Assembly (NCBI GenBank): GCA_035281585.1
Contig: DATEDP010000118.1
Span: 1-58,458, forward strand
DNA: 58,458 bases
Reading direction: 5' to 3'
Origin: a bacterium
GTDB lineage: Bacteria > UBA10199 > DSSB01
Position numbers and translations under genes: made by a program. The notes under the pieces are model-generated. The model saw nothing but the letters and a program-made list of their open reading frames with translations, was not told the DNA's origin and did not search any database. Below, one piece after another: positions 19,108 through 26,716 of the stretch. Position 1 is the stretch's first letter, and the number at the start of each line of letters is the position of its first letter.

Positions 19108-19596
19108 CTAATTCAACAACGACGGTCTCGTCGTCGCCATCCCCCGATATTCTTCCTGTTCTTTGTAATCCTTGCGCAGCGGATGGCCGACCCAATCGTC
19201 GGGCAACATGATCCGGCGAAGGTCGGAGTGGCCTTCGAAAATCACGCCCAGCAAGTCGTAGGCCTCGCGCTCCTGCCAATTGGCCGTCGGGTAGATCGCC
19301 TCGACCGTCGGCACCTTGGCGTTGCTCTTCGGCACTTTCACCTTCAAGGTCAGCGAGTGCCGCTTGGAGTAAGAGAAAAGATGGTAGACGACCTCGAGAT
19401 CGTCGGGCGGCGCATCGACCCCGGTCAAATTGCTCAGGCAGTCGAAGGCCAGCTCGGCCTCGTCGCGGCAGAAAGTGAGGATTTCGGCGATCTTGGCCGC
19501 CGGCACCGTCAAAAAGGGATCGCCGGCCCGGTCGGTCGTCGCCACCGTGCCCTCATATTTCTCCGCCAGCTTTTTTGAAATCTCGTCGAAGCCCAT
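19108..19596 (-). CDS. nuoC: NADH-quinone oxidoreductase subunit C, cluster 2
   Basis: 30 kDa subunit of 162 residues. The C-terminal signature is visible as YPTANWQEREAYDLLGVIFE and WVGHPLRKDYKEQEEYRGM. It follows nuoB2 after 12 bp. It is separate from NuoD and diverged from NuoC1. Confidence 0.95.
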   Translation of the reverse strand: MGFDEISKKLAEKYEGTVATTDRAGDPFLTVPAAKIAEILTFCRDEAELAFDCLSNLTGVDAPPDDLEVVYHLFSYSKRHSLTLKVKVPKSNAKVPTVEAIYPTANWQEREAYDLLGVIFEGHSDLRRIMLPDDWVGHPLRKDYKEQEEYRGMATTRPSLLN

Positions 19597-19608
19597 CTCT
19601 CTAAACCT

Positions 19609-20100
19609 TTAAGCTACCGCGCGGCGCGCGAACTTTTCCTTCATCATCTTCTCTTGGATCTTGAGCAGGCCCTGGGTCAACGCCTCGGGGCGCGGCGGGC
19701 AGCCCGGCACGTAGACGTCGACCGGGATGATCTTGTCGACGCCCTTCACCACCGAATAGGCCAGCTGGAAGAGGCCGCCGCAGTTGGCGCAGCTTCCCAT
19801 CGAGATGACGTATTTCGGCTCGGGCATCTGCTCGTAAAGAATCTTGGTCCGCAACGCCATCTTGTAAGTCAGGGTGCCGGCGACGATCATCAGGTCGGAC
19901 TGGCGGGGCGTGGCCCGAAAGACCGCGCCGAATCGGTCGAGGTCGGAGCGGGGCCCGCCGGTCTGCATCAGCTCGATCCCGCAGCAGGCCAGGCCGAAGA
20001 GCAGGTACCAGACCGAAGAAGCCCGGGCCCAGTTGAGGACGTCGTCGACCTTGGTCGTGACGATATTGTCAGGCAGCTGGCCTTTGATTGTCGGAAACAT
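19609..20100 (-). CDS. nuoB: NADH-quinone oxidoreductase subunit B, cluster 2
   Basis: N2-cluster subunit of 163 residues. The ligands are in [25 protein letters not shown] and [16 protein letters not shown]. The tandem-Cys segment differs from NuoB1 (CCAIEFMGA), which supports two distinct complexes. The start ATG at 20100 lies 18 bp after the nuoA2 stop. Confidence 0.95.
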   Translation of the reverse strand: MFPTIKGQLPDNIVTTKVDDVLNWARASSVWYLLFGLACCGIELMQTGGPRSDLDRFGAVFRATPRQSDLMIVAGTLTYKMALRTKILYEQMPEPKYVISMGSCANCGGLFQLAYSVVKGVDKIIPVDVYVPGCPPRPEALTQGLLKIQEKMMKEKFARRAVA

Positions 20101-20118
20101 CTTAACACTCCTGTGGTC

Positions 20119-20574
20119 TTAGCTCGCAGCCGGCGGACGCGGGCTGATCAGAGTCGCCGACTCCGGCGTGCTCTTGGCCAGGCGCTCATCGGGCACCACT
20201 TGCTTGAACCACTTCAAATCGCCTTTGACCCAAACGTAGAGAAGTCCGACGAAGAGAATCAAGGCGAAAACCAGTATTTCAATGAAGGCGGTCCAGCCCA
20301 TTCCCTTGGCGATCCAGGCCTTGAAAATCGTCGCCACCGGGTAAACGAAGGCGATCTCGACCGAGAAAATCACGAAGGTGATGGCCACCAAGTAGTAGCG
20401 CAGGTTGTAGTTGATCCAGGCCCCCTCGGCCGGGATCTCACCGCACTCGTAGATGAGCTCTTTTTCGGGCGTGGGAAAGGAAGGCCGAACCAGCCGGCTG
20501 ACCAGCAGGCTGACGCCGACGAAGCCGGCCCCGACCAAGATAAAAACCAATACATTCGCGAAGTTAAAAATCAT
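20119..20574 (-). CDS. nuoA: NADH-quinone oxidoreductase subunit A, cluster 2
   Basis: First gene of cluster 2. The ATG at 20574 (MIFNFANVLVF) gives 151 residues. An upstream in-frame ATG at 20631 would lie upstream of the predicted transcription start and add 19 unrelated residues. The conserved loop is YECGEIPAEGAWINYNLRYY and the middle helix is FVIFSVEIAFVYPVA. The tail is longer than in NuoA1. Confidence 0.94.
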   Translation of the reverse strand: MIFNFANVLVFILVGAGFVGVSLLVSRLVRPSFPTPEKELIYECGEIPAEGAWINYNLRYYLVAITFVIFSVEIAFVYPVATIFKAWIAKGMGWTAFIEILVFALILFVGLLYVWVKGDLKWFKQVVPDERLAKSTPESATLISPRPPAAS

Positions 20575-20601
20575 GGCTTCCCAACCGCAATAGGCGCGGG
20601 T

Positions 20602-20631
20602 GCTATAAGACAGCCGCAGAAGCAGCGTCAA
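20602..20631 (-). promoter_or_regulatory. Likely sigma-70 promoter of nuo cluster 2
   Basis: On the minus strand, TTGACG (20631..20626) is followed by an 18 bp spacer and TATAGC (20607..20602), matching 5/6 and 4/6. The expected start is about 20 nt upstream of nuoA2. It lies in the 92 bp gap after the PilZ gene, so PilZ need not be cotranscribed with nuo. Confidence 0.5.
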
Positions 20632-20666
20632 GGAAAATGGGCCGGTTTGAAGGCTTTACAGATCGG

Positions 20667-21008
20667 CTAGTTGAGCTTGGCTTTGACGAACTTCTCGATC
20701 TCGAGAATGTTGTCGTTGTACAGGCCTTGGAACTGGACCGCCACACCCCGGCGATCGTCGCTTTCGCTGCGCAAAACTTCGGCGCTCAGCTTGACCGGGC
20801 TCTTTCGGTTGGGGAGATGGATGACCACATCGAGCTTCTGCAGGTCGTCGAGCTTGGCCGGGTCGATTTGGAGGAACATCCCGCCACAGCTGATGTTGGA
20901 GCTGGTGGTCTGGAGCTTCTTTTCGCCGACCTGAAGATCCACCGGAAGCTCGGCATCCACGCGTCGGAAGATTCTCTTCTCGATGTAGTTCACGATTCCC
21001 TCGATCAT
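20667..21008 (-). CDS. Single-domain PilZ protein
   Basis: Probable cyclic-di-GMP receptor of 113 residues. The PilZ signature is split as usual: FRRVDAELPVDL (R15, R16) and SSNISCGGMFLQID (residues about 36-49), giving the RxxxR-like and D/NxSxxG-type elements. The second Arg position of the first motif is not exactly canonical, so ligand binding is an inference. The protein is cytosolic with no other domain. It sits upstream of nuo cluster 2 on the same strand, with a promoter candidate between them. Confidence 0.85.
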   Translation of the reverse strand: MIEGIVNYIEKRIFRRVDAELPVDLQVGEKKLQTTSSNISCGGMFLQIDPAKLDDLQKLDVVIHLPNRKSPVKLSAEVLRSESDDRRGVAVQFQGLYNDNILEIEKFVKAKLN

Positions 21009-21224
21009 TCACCACCAAAAGCGAGCAATTTCTCGATCTAGAAGCGGGGCGCCTCGAAAATTCGCCCTGCGTCCAGCCCTGCTCTAGGATTTATCCACAG
21101 GGCTGTCAACAGCTATAAATAACGCCGCGCGTTGGCTTTGAAAATGTCCAAAAAATGACTAAGCGCGTTAAATTGCTCAGCTTTTGAAATCCTTCGGCTT
21201 TTGAATTTTCAGCGGCCCGCTTCC
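21009..21224. other. Non-coding divergent region
   Basis: About 215 bp between the PilZ gene and the promoter of the 21272 gene, AT-richer than its surroundings. It contains a perfect DnaA-box-like TTATCCACA at 21091..21099 and, on the minus strand, a TTGACA (21109..21104) with only a weak -10 (TAGAGC, 17 bp spacer), a possible PilZ promoter. I see no gene here. Confidence 0.4.
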
Positions 21225-21254
21225 TTGACAGGCCGGAATTCGGGTGGAGATAAT
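21225..21254 (+). promoter_or_regulatory. Near-consensus sigma-70 promoter
   Basis: TTGACA at 21225..21230, 18 bp spacer, GATAAT at 21249..21254: 6/6 and 5/6 matches. The predicted start is at about 21261, only about 11 nt before the ATG at 21272, with a GGGAAAG ribosome-binding site between. It is the strongest promoter I see in the window. Confidence 0.75.
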
Positions 21255-21271
21255 CGCGCAGGGAAAGCACC

Positions 21272-21466
21272 ATGCAAGACTACCTCTCCATCACCCGACT
21301 GCAGGACTATATCGGCCGCAAAGTCGAGATTATTGCGTTCGACATCAGTTATATGGGCATTTTAACGCACGTCGATTACGACAGCGGAACGCTCAAAATC
21401 GTCGACGGCGACGACTTCGCGATCCTCGAGATCGAGCGGGTGGAATCGTTCAGTTTAGTGGAGTAG
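21272..21466 (+). CDS. Small conserved-looking protein, possibly beta-barrel (64 aa)
   Basis: 64 residues, no signal peptide and no membrane segment. The sequence alternates short beta-like stretches (KVEIIAFDISYMGILTHVDY, TLKIVDGDDFAILEIERVES), reminiscent of small Sm-like or SH3-like barrels, but I cannot assign a family. It has a near-consensus promoter, a very short leader and a good ribosome-binding site (GGGAAAG, 4-5 nt spacing), suggesting strong expression. Its TAG stop is the outer edge of a family C repeat. Confidence 0.75.
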   Translation: MQDYLSITRLQDYIGRKVEIIAFDISYMGILTHVDYDSGTLKIVDGDDFAILEIERVESFSLVE

Positions 21467-21565
21467 CCAGGGGCTTTAGCCCCGCCAACGGCGCGAAGCG
21501 CCGTCATGGTTTGCGCAAAAGATGGCGCCTTCGGCGCCAGGACGGGGCTAAAGCCCCTTGCTACT
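21463..21565. repeat. Family C palindromic repeat shared by two convergent stop codons
   Basis: Arms GTAGCCAGGGGCTTTAGCCC and GGGGCTAAAGCCCCTTGCTA are inverted copies, with an inner GGCGCGAAGCGCC / GGCGCCTTCGGCGCC hairpin. The outer TAG of the left arm (21464..21466) ends the plus-strand 64-residue gene. The outer TAG of the right arm (21563..21561) ends the minus-strand lipoprotein gene. Confidence 0.85.
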
Positions 21566-22046
21566 GCAATCCAATGTTCGTCACCTGGATGTCGCGCTTC
21601 CGGGTGAAGTCGGACACCTTGATGAACAGCTCGTCCTCTTCGCGATTCGAGCTCTTCAAATCCGAAATGAAGCTCTTGGCCACGTTGGTGATGCTCACCT
21701 TGGAGCCGCTGCCCTGGGGCGTCACCTTGACCGCCATCCGGTAGTAGGCTCCGACCGTGCCGTAATCCCTTTTGCCGAAGATCAAGACGTAGTGCGAGTC
21801 GGCGGTCGTCGGCTGCCAGTAGGTCTCGATCGTCATGGCCGCGTCGTCGGCCTGTTTCAGCGAATAGCCCCGGTAGATGAGCGCCTCTTTGGCCGCGCGA
21901 TAAGCCTCGGCCGGCGGCACCGCGAAATATTTCACGATGGCCTCGGATTCTTGGACCGAGCCGTAGAGCTTGGGCTTGCTGCAAGCCGCCGCGCTTCCGA
22001 GCAGAAGCAGAACCGTCAGGATGCGCCAGGCACGATGAAACTTCAT
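21561..22046 (-). CDS. Predicted lipoprotein, function unknown
   Basis: 161 residues. An N-terminal RAWRILTVLLLLGSAAACSK looks like a lipoprotein signal with a loose lipobox (AAAC). The mature part is a mixed alpha/beta domain with a YRAAKEALIYRGYSLKQADD helix and strands, similar in style to small envelope lipoproteins that contain an NlpC/BamC-like fold, but I recognise no family. The ATG overlaps the lgt stop as ATGA, so it is translated with the enzyme that would lipidate it. Confidence 0.75.
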   Translation of the reverse strand: MKFHRAWRILTVLLLLGSAAACSKPKLYGSVQESEAIVKYFAVPPAEAYRAAKEALIYRGYSLKQADDAAMTIETYWQPTTADSHYVLIFGKRDYGTVGAYYRMAVKVTPQGSGSKVSITNVAKSFISDLKSSNREEDELFIKVSDFTRKRDIQVTNIGLQ

Positions 22047-22822
22047 GAAGATCTCCCTCTGCGTAAGAGTAGCACCGCCAGAGCCGCCAAGAGAAGGATC
22101 GCGCCGAGGAACTGGGAGGTGCTGAGCCAGCCCTGGATCACGTAGCCGCGCTCGGCGTCGCCGCGGAAGAGCTCCAAGACGATGCGGCTGAGCGCGTAAG
22201 TTATTAGATACAAAAGAAGAATTTGGCCGTCAAACGCTTTCTTCCGGCTGTAGTAGGCCAGGAAGGCGAAGATCGCCAAATTGGCGCCGGCCTCGAAGAG
22301 CTGGACCGGATAAAGCGGAATTCCCGAGGGCGCCAGGCTCTCGGCGTGACCCGGATAGTGCGCGGCGTACCAAGCTTTGGGATCGCAGCCGCGGCCGTAA
22401 CAGCAGCCGGCCAAAAAACAGCCGATCCGGCCGAAGGCGTGGCCCAGGGCGACGCCGGGCATGAAGACGTCGGCCACCTTCCAAAAGCTCCAAGCCCGCC
22501 GCTTCAAATAAAACCAAGCGGTGAAGATGCAGGCGATGAGCCCGCCGTAGAAGACCAAGCCGCCTTCCCAAATTTTAAAGATGGCCGCTGGATTTCGGGC
22601 ATAGACCTCCCACTCGACCGCAATGAAGGCGAGGCGCGAGCCGACGATGGCGGCGAGCATGAGCCAGAAAGCCAAGTCGATCATCGCCGCGGCCGGCAAG
22701 CCCTCCTTGGGAGCCTGGTAGCGAACCCAGCCCAGGGCTGCCAGGAAACCGACCGCGACCATCAGGCCGTAGCTGTGAACCTTCAGGCCGCCGATGTCGA
22801 AGAGAAGCGGATGCACCGGCAT
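22043..22822 (-). CDS. lgt: Prolipoprotein diacylglyceryl transferase
   Basis: Inner-membrane enzyme that transfers diacylglycerol from phosphatidylglycerol to the lipobox Cys of prolipoproteins. From the ATG at 22822 (MPVHPLLFDI) it has 259 residues. Longer in-frame starts would overlap the divergent phosphatase gene. Landmarks are the first-helix HSYGLMVAVGFL, IVGSRLAFIA near 60, EGGLVFYGGLI near 86-96 and GRIGCFLAGCCYG at 131-143, a Cys-containing variant of the usual GRxxNFxxxE signature. This variant is known in several deltaproteobacterial and other Lgt proteins. Seven hydrophobic segments. Confidence 0.93.
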   Translation of the reverse strand: MPVHPLLFDIGGLKVHSYGLMVAVGFLAALGWVRYQAPKEGLPAAAMIDLAFWLMLAAIVGSRLAFIAVEWEVYARNPAAIFKIWEGGLVFYGGLIACIFTAWFYLKRRAWSFWKVADVFMPGVALGHAFGRIGCFLAGCCYGRGCDPKAWYAAHYPGHAESLAPSGIPLYPVQLFEAGANLAIFAFLAYYSRKKAFDGQILLLYLITYALSRIVLELFRGDAERGYVIQGWLSTSQFLGAILLLAALAVLLLRRGRSS

Positions 22823-22880
22823 TTCATCGCCCGGCCCCCAGGCCTTTACAAGGCAATTCTCGAGCGGCAAGAATGCTTGG

Positions 22881-23810
22881 ATGCCCTCGCGCCTGGCTAC
22901 TCTCGTCCTGCTGGTCCTTTTGTCCCAGGCCTCCTGCGGAAGCTCGCCGGAGCTTTTGCCGCCTTCGCCGACGCCCTCGGCCTCGCCGATTCCGGTCGAA
23001 ACTCCGGATCCCGCGGCCTTGCGCTTTTTCAGCTTCGGCGATTGGGGAACCGGCGACGCCAGCCAATATGCGGTAGCCTCAGCCTTGGAGAGCTTTTGCC
23101 GGGCCCGGGGCTGCGACTTCGGCCTGCTGTTGGGCGACAATTTCTATGATAATGGTGTGGCCTCGGTGAGCGACCCGCAGTGGGAAGCCAAGTTCGAGTC
23201 GGTCTATGAGCTGGAGGTCCCCTTCTACGCCCTGCTCGGCAATCACGACTACGATGGCAATGAGCAGGCCCAAATCGACTACAGCGCCCTTTCCGAGCGC
23301 TGGACCATGCCGGCCCGCAATTACCGAATCCGCTGGCCCTCGAACCAGGAGCCGCCCTTGCTCGAGATCTTCGTCATCGACAGCAACGCCGTCGACGATG
23401 CGGTGGCGGCCGAGCTCGGCCTCGCCCTCGCCGCCTCCGAAGCCCGCTGGAAGATCGCCGCCCTGCATCACCCGCCCTACAGCAACGGGCCTCACCCCGA
23501 CGACGAGCTGGGGCAGAACGCCTGGCTGATCCCCCTGCTCTGCCCGACGGTCGACGCGGTTTTGGCCGGCCACAACCACTTTTTCGCCCATCTCGACGAT
23601 CCGAACGACGGCTGCCGTTTTCAGGAGTTCATCGTCGGCACCGGCGGTCGAAACCTCCATTCCATTCGGCCCGACAGCCGCGCCCTCTACGCCGAAGCCG
23701 AATTCGGCTTCGCTTGGCTCGAAATTTCATTCGACACTTTGCGGCTGGAATTTCGCCGGCGCGACGGCTCCCGCGGCTACCTCCACCAAATTCTCAAGCC
23801 CGCCCCTTGA
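22881..23810 (+). CDS. Secreted acid-phosphatase-like metallophosphoesterase
   Basis: 309 residues from the ATG at 22881, with a hydrophobic signal ending near ASCGSS (imperfect lipobox, so secreted or lipid-anchored) and a Pro-rich linker. The five metallophosphoesterase blocks are intact: FGDWG (52-55), GDNFYD (84-89), GNHDY (119-123), HHPPYS (195-200) and GHNHF (229-233). The pattern with GDWG and GDNFY matches tartrate-resistant (type 5) purple acid phosphatases. The role is probably phosphate scavenging in the periplasm, which is an inference. It is divergently transcribed from lgt. Confidence 0.88.
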   Translation: MPSRLATLVLLVLLSQASCGSSPELLPPSPTPSASPIPVETPDPAALRFFSFGDWGTGDASQYAVASALESFCRARGCDFGLLLGDNFYDNGVASVSDPQWEAKFESVYELEVPFYALLGNHDYDGNEQAQIDYSALSERWTMPARNYRIRWPSNQEPPLLEIFVIDSNAVDDAVAAELGLALAASEARWKIAALHHPPYSNGPHPDDELGQNAWLIPLLCPTVDAVLAGHNHFFAHLDDPNDGCRFQEFIVGTGGRNLHSIRPDSRALYAEAEFGFAWLEISFDTLRLEFRRRDGSRGYLHQILKPAP

Positions 23811-23854
23811 CGCAACGCGACCGAATTTTGACGCGCTCCGCGCGCGCCCGACTC

Positions 23855-23884
23855 TTGTGGCTTCGACGGGCCGAAGGCTACAAT
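23855..23884 (+). promoter_or_regulatory. Possible promoter of the 23907 membrane-protein gene
   Basis: TTGTGG (23855..23860), 18 bp spacer, TACAAT (23879..23884): a weak -35 but a 5/6 -10. It lies 22 bp before the start codon, leaving room for the AGGAAAGGG ribosome-binding site. Confidence 0.4.
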
Positions 23885-23906
23885 CGTTCAGAGGAAAGGG
23901 AACGAA

Positions 23907-24308
23907 ATGCCCCGGCGCTCGATGAAGCGGATCCTGAAAGCGGGCTTGGTGGCCAGCTTGGCCATGGCTCTCTTCACCATTCTCGCCGCCCGCGTCGGCA
24001 TGCCCTTCCTGGATTGGAGCCGGGTCTTGGCCGAGCCGGCCCGCCATCCATTTCTGGCCTACGGCTTCTTCCTAACCCTGGGCCTCGGTGTGGCCTTCCT
24101 TTTCGCTCTGCTTTTCCACGACCTCTTGCCCGGCCAATCTTGGCAACGGGGGTTTCTGTTCGCCGTGATGATGTGGATTTTGACCGGCGCGGCCCTTGCA
24201 CCGCTGCTCGGTCTGGGATTCTTCATGGGCAGCGTCGTCGTTTCCTTTGGGACCCTGGCGACCTACCTTTGCTACGGCGGAGTGCTGGGCTATCTCTGCG
24301 ATGTTTGA
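23907..24308 (+). CDS. Four-helix membrane protein, unknown function
   Basis: 133 residues with a basic N-terminus (MPRRSMKR) and four hydrophobic segments, ending in LCYGGVLGYLCDV. A strong ribosome-binding site (GAGGAAAGGGAACGAA) precedes the ATG. It resembles small inner-membrane DUF proteins, but I cannot assign one. The next gene (CbiX-like) follows after 13 bp and is likely cotranscribed. Confidence 0.75.
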   Translation: MPRRSMKRILKAGLVASLAMALFTILAARVGMPFLDWSRVLAEPARHPFLAYGFFLTLGLGVAFLFALLFHDLLPGQSWQRGFLFAVMMWILTGAALAPLLGLGFFMGSVVVSFGTLATYLCYGGVLGYLCDV

Positions 24309-24321
24309 TATTCCTTGAGCG

Positions 24322-24699
24322 ATGCTAAAGAAATCCCGCGCCCTGGTCTTGATCGCCCACGGCAGCCGCCTCGAAGCGGCCAACGAGGAAATCCGCGCCT
24401 TGGCAAGCCGGCTCGAAGCCCGGCTCGGTTATCCGGTCATCGGCGCCTTTCTCGAGCTGGCCGCGCCCTCCATACCGGAAGCGGTGGATTTGGCCCTGGC
24501 GACCCGCGCCGCTGAAATCCTGATCCTGCCTTATTTTTTGACCCAGGGCCGGCACGTCCAGGCAGACATCCCGGCGATCCTCGCCGAAAAAGCCCGAGCC
24601 TATCCCGAAACCCCGCTCAAGCTCCTGCCTTATTTGGGCTCGCAAGAAGGGATTTTAAGTTTGTTGGAAATTTTATTGGAGGAACCAAGGTCATCCTGA
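24322..24699 (+). CDS. CbiX-like sirohydrochlorin chelatase, short form
   Basis: 125 residues, the size of single-domain CbiX/SirB-type chelatases, which insert Co or Fe into sirohydrochlorin. Visible are LVLIAHGSRLEAANEEIRAL (catalytic His region), VIGAFLELAAPSIPEAVD and the second-half LPYFLTQGRHVQADIP with the second metal-ligand His. The C-terminal residues RSS and the stop codon come from a family A repeat (AGG-TCA-TCC-TGA). No other tetrapyrrole genes are near, so the metal is uncertain. Confidence 0.88.
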   Translation: MLKKSRALVLIAHGSRLEAANEEIRALASRLEARLGYPVIGAFLELAAPSIPEAVDLALATRAAEILILPYFLTQGRHVQADIPAILAEKARAYPETPLKLLPYLGSQEGILSLLEILLEEPRSS

Positions 24700-24848
24700 G
24701 CGAAGCGAAGGATCTGCGACCTACCTAAGGTGGTTTGAAAATCTCAGGTCGCTTCGTGTCATTTAAAGGGATTCCGAAAAGACGAAGAAACTTTTGATTC
24801 CCTTAGTTACTTGGACAGTCGCAGATCCTTCGTTTCGCTCAGGATGAC
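24690..24848. repeat. Family A palindromic repeat (GTCATCCTGAGCGAAGCGAA type)
   Basis: The left arm GTCATCCTGAGCGAAGCGAA continues GGATCTGCGACC. The right arm is its reverse complement, ending TTTCGCTCAGGATGAC. The loop is about 95 bp. The left-arm TGA ends the CbiX-like gene. Copies occur at 33602, 44809 and 48982. Confidence 0.88.
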
Positions 24849-24854
24849 CTTTAA

Positions 24855-25382
24855 TCAATACCCCGATCCCGAACCGCCCTGAATCGCGTTGACCCGGCCG
24901 CCGCCCGGCGGCGGGAGGCCGCGCTTGACCGATTGAACCTCGCGGCGAATCTCTTCCATCACGAAGATGAATTGGGCTTGCTGCTTGGTGTTGAGGTGGT
25001 TCTTGGCCTCGGCGAACATCCGATCGTCGACTTTGTCGAGGTTGGACTTGGCGACCGAAATCTGCTGGATGAGGCCTTGGATCTGGGCTTCGTTGCCGCT
25101 GTTCGAGACCTCGCGAAGCTTGAGGGTGAGCTGGCGGATCTGGTTGCGGTCAGCAGTCTTCTCGCGCCGGTACTTAAGCAAAATTTGGCTGATCTGTTGG
25201 GACTGGGTCGGGCTCAGCTCCAAGGCATTGTTGAGCCGGATCATGACCAGCTCGTGGATCTGCTGGCGGCGGGCCTCGAGGAGGGCGGCTTCCTGGGCGT
25301 CCTTGGCGTCGCCGGCGAGGGCCGGAGCGCCGAAAAGCCCGAGCGCCAAGAGCAAGGCTCCATGGATCAAGCGCCGCTTCAT
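24855..25382 (-). CDS. Spy/CpxP-like periplasmic sensor or chaperone
   Basis: 175 residues. A signal peptide ends near APALAGD, followed by an almost wholly helical domain with LELSPTQSQQISQILLKYRR, close to the LTxxQ-type motif of Spy/CpxP/CnrX-like proteins, and a second QQAQFIFVMEEIRREV segment. The C-terminus is Gly/Pro-rich. The ATG overlaps the anti-sigma gene stop as ATGA. In the CnrYXH system of Cupriavidus a protein of this fold senses metal for an ECF sigma factor. A similar role here is inference. Confidence 0.75.
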   Translation of the reverse strand: MKRRLIHGALLLALGLFGAPALAGDAKDAQEAALLEARRQQIHELVMIRLNNALELSPTQSQQISQILLKYRREKTADRNQIRQLTLKLREVSNSGNEAQIQGLIQQISVAKSNLDKVDDRMFAEAKNHLNTKQQAQFIFVMEEIRREVQSVKRGLPPPGGGRVNAIQGGSGSGY

Positions 25383-25960
25383 GCCTGCTCTCCGAGTTTC
25401 TTCTGCAATCTTTGAATCAGCTGATCCAATTCCGGTCCCGAGAGATCCTGCAGATCGGCACCGTCTTCGAGCAGCACATCATCCTGATTGCCGAGGATTC
25501 GCCGTTCCATGTTTTGCGCCAGACCTTCCAATTGCTCGGGGTTCAAGGTTTCCAGCTCCAGGATGCCGGAGCCGGTGACCGAAGTTTGCCCATCGGTGAA
25601 GGCCAGGAGCGCCGTCGACCAAAGCGCGGTCGGCGATTTCCGTTCCTGCCACCGGGAGAGCCCAATGAACAATAAAAGAACCGCCGCTGCAAGCGCCAAG
25701 GCGGGACGCCAGGCCGGAGCTCGGCGGGCCGGCTTTTCGGCGGCGATCGCCTCGCGAATGCGCTTTCTTTGGGCGGCGAAGAAGAGCTCGCCGGGATCCT
25801 CGCCGTCGAGCTGCCGGAAGGACTCGGCCAAGCGGCGGAAGGACTCGGCTTCGGCCCGGCAGGCGGGACAGGCCGCCAAATGGGCCTGCAACTCGGGGTC
25901 GGGGCCACCGTCCAAAAGCTCAGCCGCCAGATTTTCTTGAATTTTCTTACATTGCGTCAT
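25379..25960 (-). CDS. Anti-sigma factor with zinc-finger-like N-terminus
   Basis: 193 residues. The N-terminal HLAACPACRAEAE is the H-x3-C-x2-C core of zf-HC2 anti-sigma domains, with Cys4 as a further possible ligand. One membrane segment, RPALALAAAVLLLFIGLSRW (about 85-104), separates a cytoplasmic and a periplasmic part. The periplasmic part contains a LETLNPEQLEGLAQNMERR helix. It overlaps the sigma gene by 14 bp. It would hold the ECF factor at the membrane until a periplasmic signal arrives. Confidence 0.85.
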   Translation of the reverse strand: MTQCKKIQENLAAELLDGGPDPELQAHLAACPACRAEAESFRRLAESFRQLDGEDPGELFFAAQRKRIREAIAAEKPARRAPAWRPALALAAAVLLLFIGLSRWQERKSPTALWSTALLAFTDGQTSVTGSGILELETLNPEQLEGLAQNMERRILGNQDDVLLEDGADLQDLSGPELDQLIQRLQKKLGEQA

Positions 25961-26504
25961 TGCGGACCTTTTTCCGAATCCAGCCCCTAAGACTCTTCAT
26001 GGCGTGGTGAAAGTTAACTTTAACCGCCGTTTCGGTGCTCTTCAGCAGGCGGGCGATTTCCTTGAAGGGCAATTCCTGCTGAAGCCGGAGCAAAACCACC
26101 TCTTTCTGCCGCGGCGGAAGGTCGGCCAAGGCGGCCTCGAGATGGGCCTTTTGGAAGGCCTTCTCCTCCTCGGCTTGCCGCTCCTCATACGCCGGATCGG
26201 GCAGGTTGAGCGGCAATTCTTCCATGTTCCGCTTGGCCTTGACCAGCTCGGTGCGGCAGAGGTTGATCGCGATCGCGCAAAGCCAGGTCTTGAAGGAAGA
26301 CTCGAAGCGGAAACCGGCCAGGGCCCGATAAGCCTTGACGAAGGTCTTCTGGGTGACCTCGTCGGCGTCCTCGGTCTGCCGGAGCATCCGCAGGGCCAAA
26401 TAATAGATCGGCCGCTGATAGCGCCGGACCAACCGGTCGAAGGCCTCGGAGCTGCCGGCCAGGACGGCCTCGATGTCTTTTCGGTCTTCTTCCTTGTCGA
26501 TCAA
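25947..26504 (-). CDS. ECF sigma factor (RpoE-like)
   Basis: About 185 residues. Region 2 contains YYLALRMLRQTEDADEVTQK and the linker RFESSFKTWLCAIAINLCR. Region 4 contains LPPRQKEVVLLRLQQELPF and the helix-turn-helix FKEIARLLKSTETAVKVNFH. Two TTG codons compete as start. GAGGA lies directly against the one at 26510 but 6 nt before the one at 26504, so 26504 is preferred. A TTG start would keep synthesis low. It forms an operon with the anti-sigma and the Spy-like gene. Confidence 0.9.
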   Translation of the reverse strand: MIDKEEDRKDIEAVLAGSSEAFDRLVRRYQRPIYYLALRMLRQTEDADEVTQKTFVKAYRALAGFRFESSFKTWLCAIAINLCRTELVKAKRNMEELPLNLPDPAYEERQAEEEKAFQKAHLEAALADLPPRQKEVVLLRLQQELPFKEIARLLKSTETAVKVNFHHAMKSLRGWIRKKVRNDAM

Positions 26505-26516
26505 GTTCAATCCTCG

Positions 26517-26659
26517 TTACCCTCTCCCCTTGTGGGAGAGGGTGCCCCGAAGGGGCGGGGAGGGGGCGTGGCATAAATCGTATGTTTGCCCTGCCGCACT
26601 CCCTCTCCCGTCTCCGGCTAAAGCCGGAGCCACCCTCCCCCGCAAGGGGGGAGGGCACT
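26517..26659. repeat. Family E palindromic repeat (CCCTCTCCCC...GGGGGAGGG type)
   Basis: TACCCTCTCCCCTTGTGGGA with GAGGGTGCCCCGAAGGGGCG, then a second set with CTCCGGCTAAAGCCGGAG and CCCTCCCCCGCAAGGGGGGA. Nested hairpins fill the gap between the ECF gene and the CsbD-like gene. Confidence 0.75.
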
Positions 26660-26716
26660 AAAGTACTGGGGAATATTAAAGCTTGCGAAAAATTGCCACG
26701 GCATTATGTCTCCGCC

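Noticed and set aside
21091-21099. Perfect DnaA-box-like TTATCCACA in an AT-richer gap (another at 44790..44798)
   Set aside because: Single boxes far apart, one of them inside a coding region; no cluster, no dnaA/dnaN/gidA neighbours. Not enough to call an origin.
22822-23140. N-terminal extension of Lgt
   Set aside because: Would overlap the divergent phosphatase gene by over 250 bp, and the family starts at MPVHPLLFDI.
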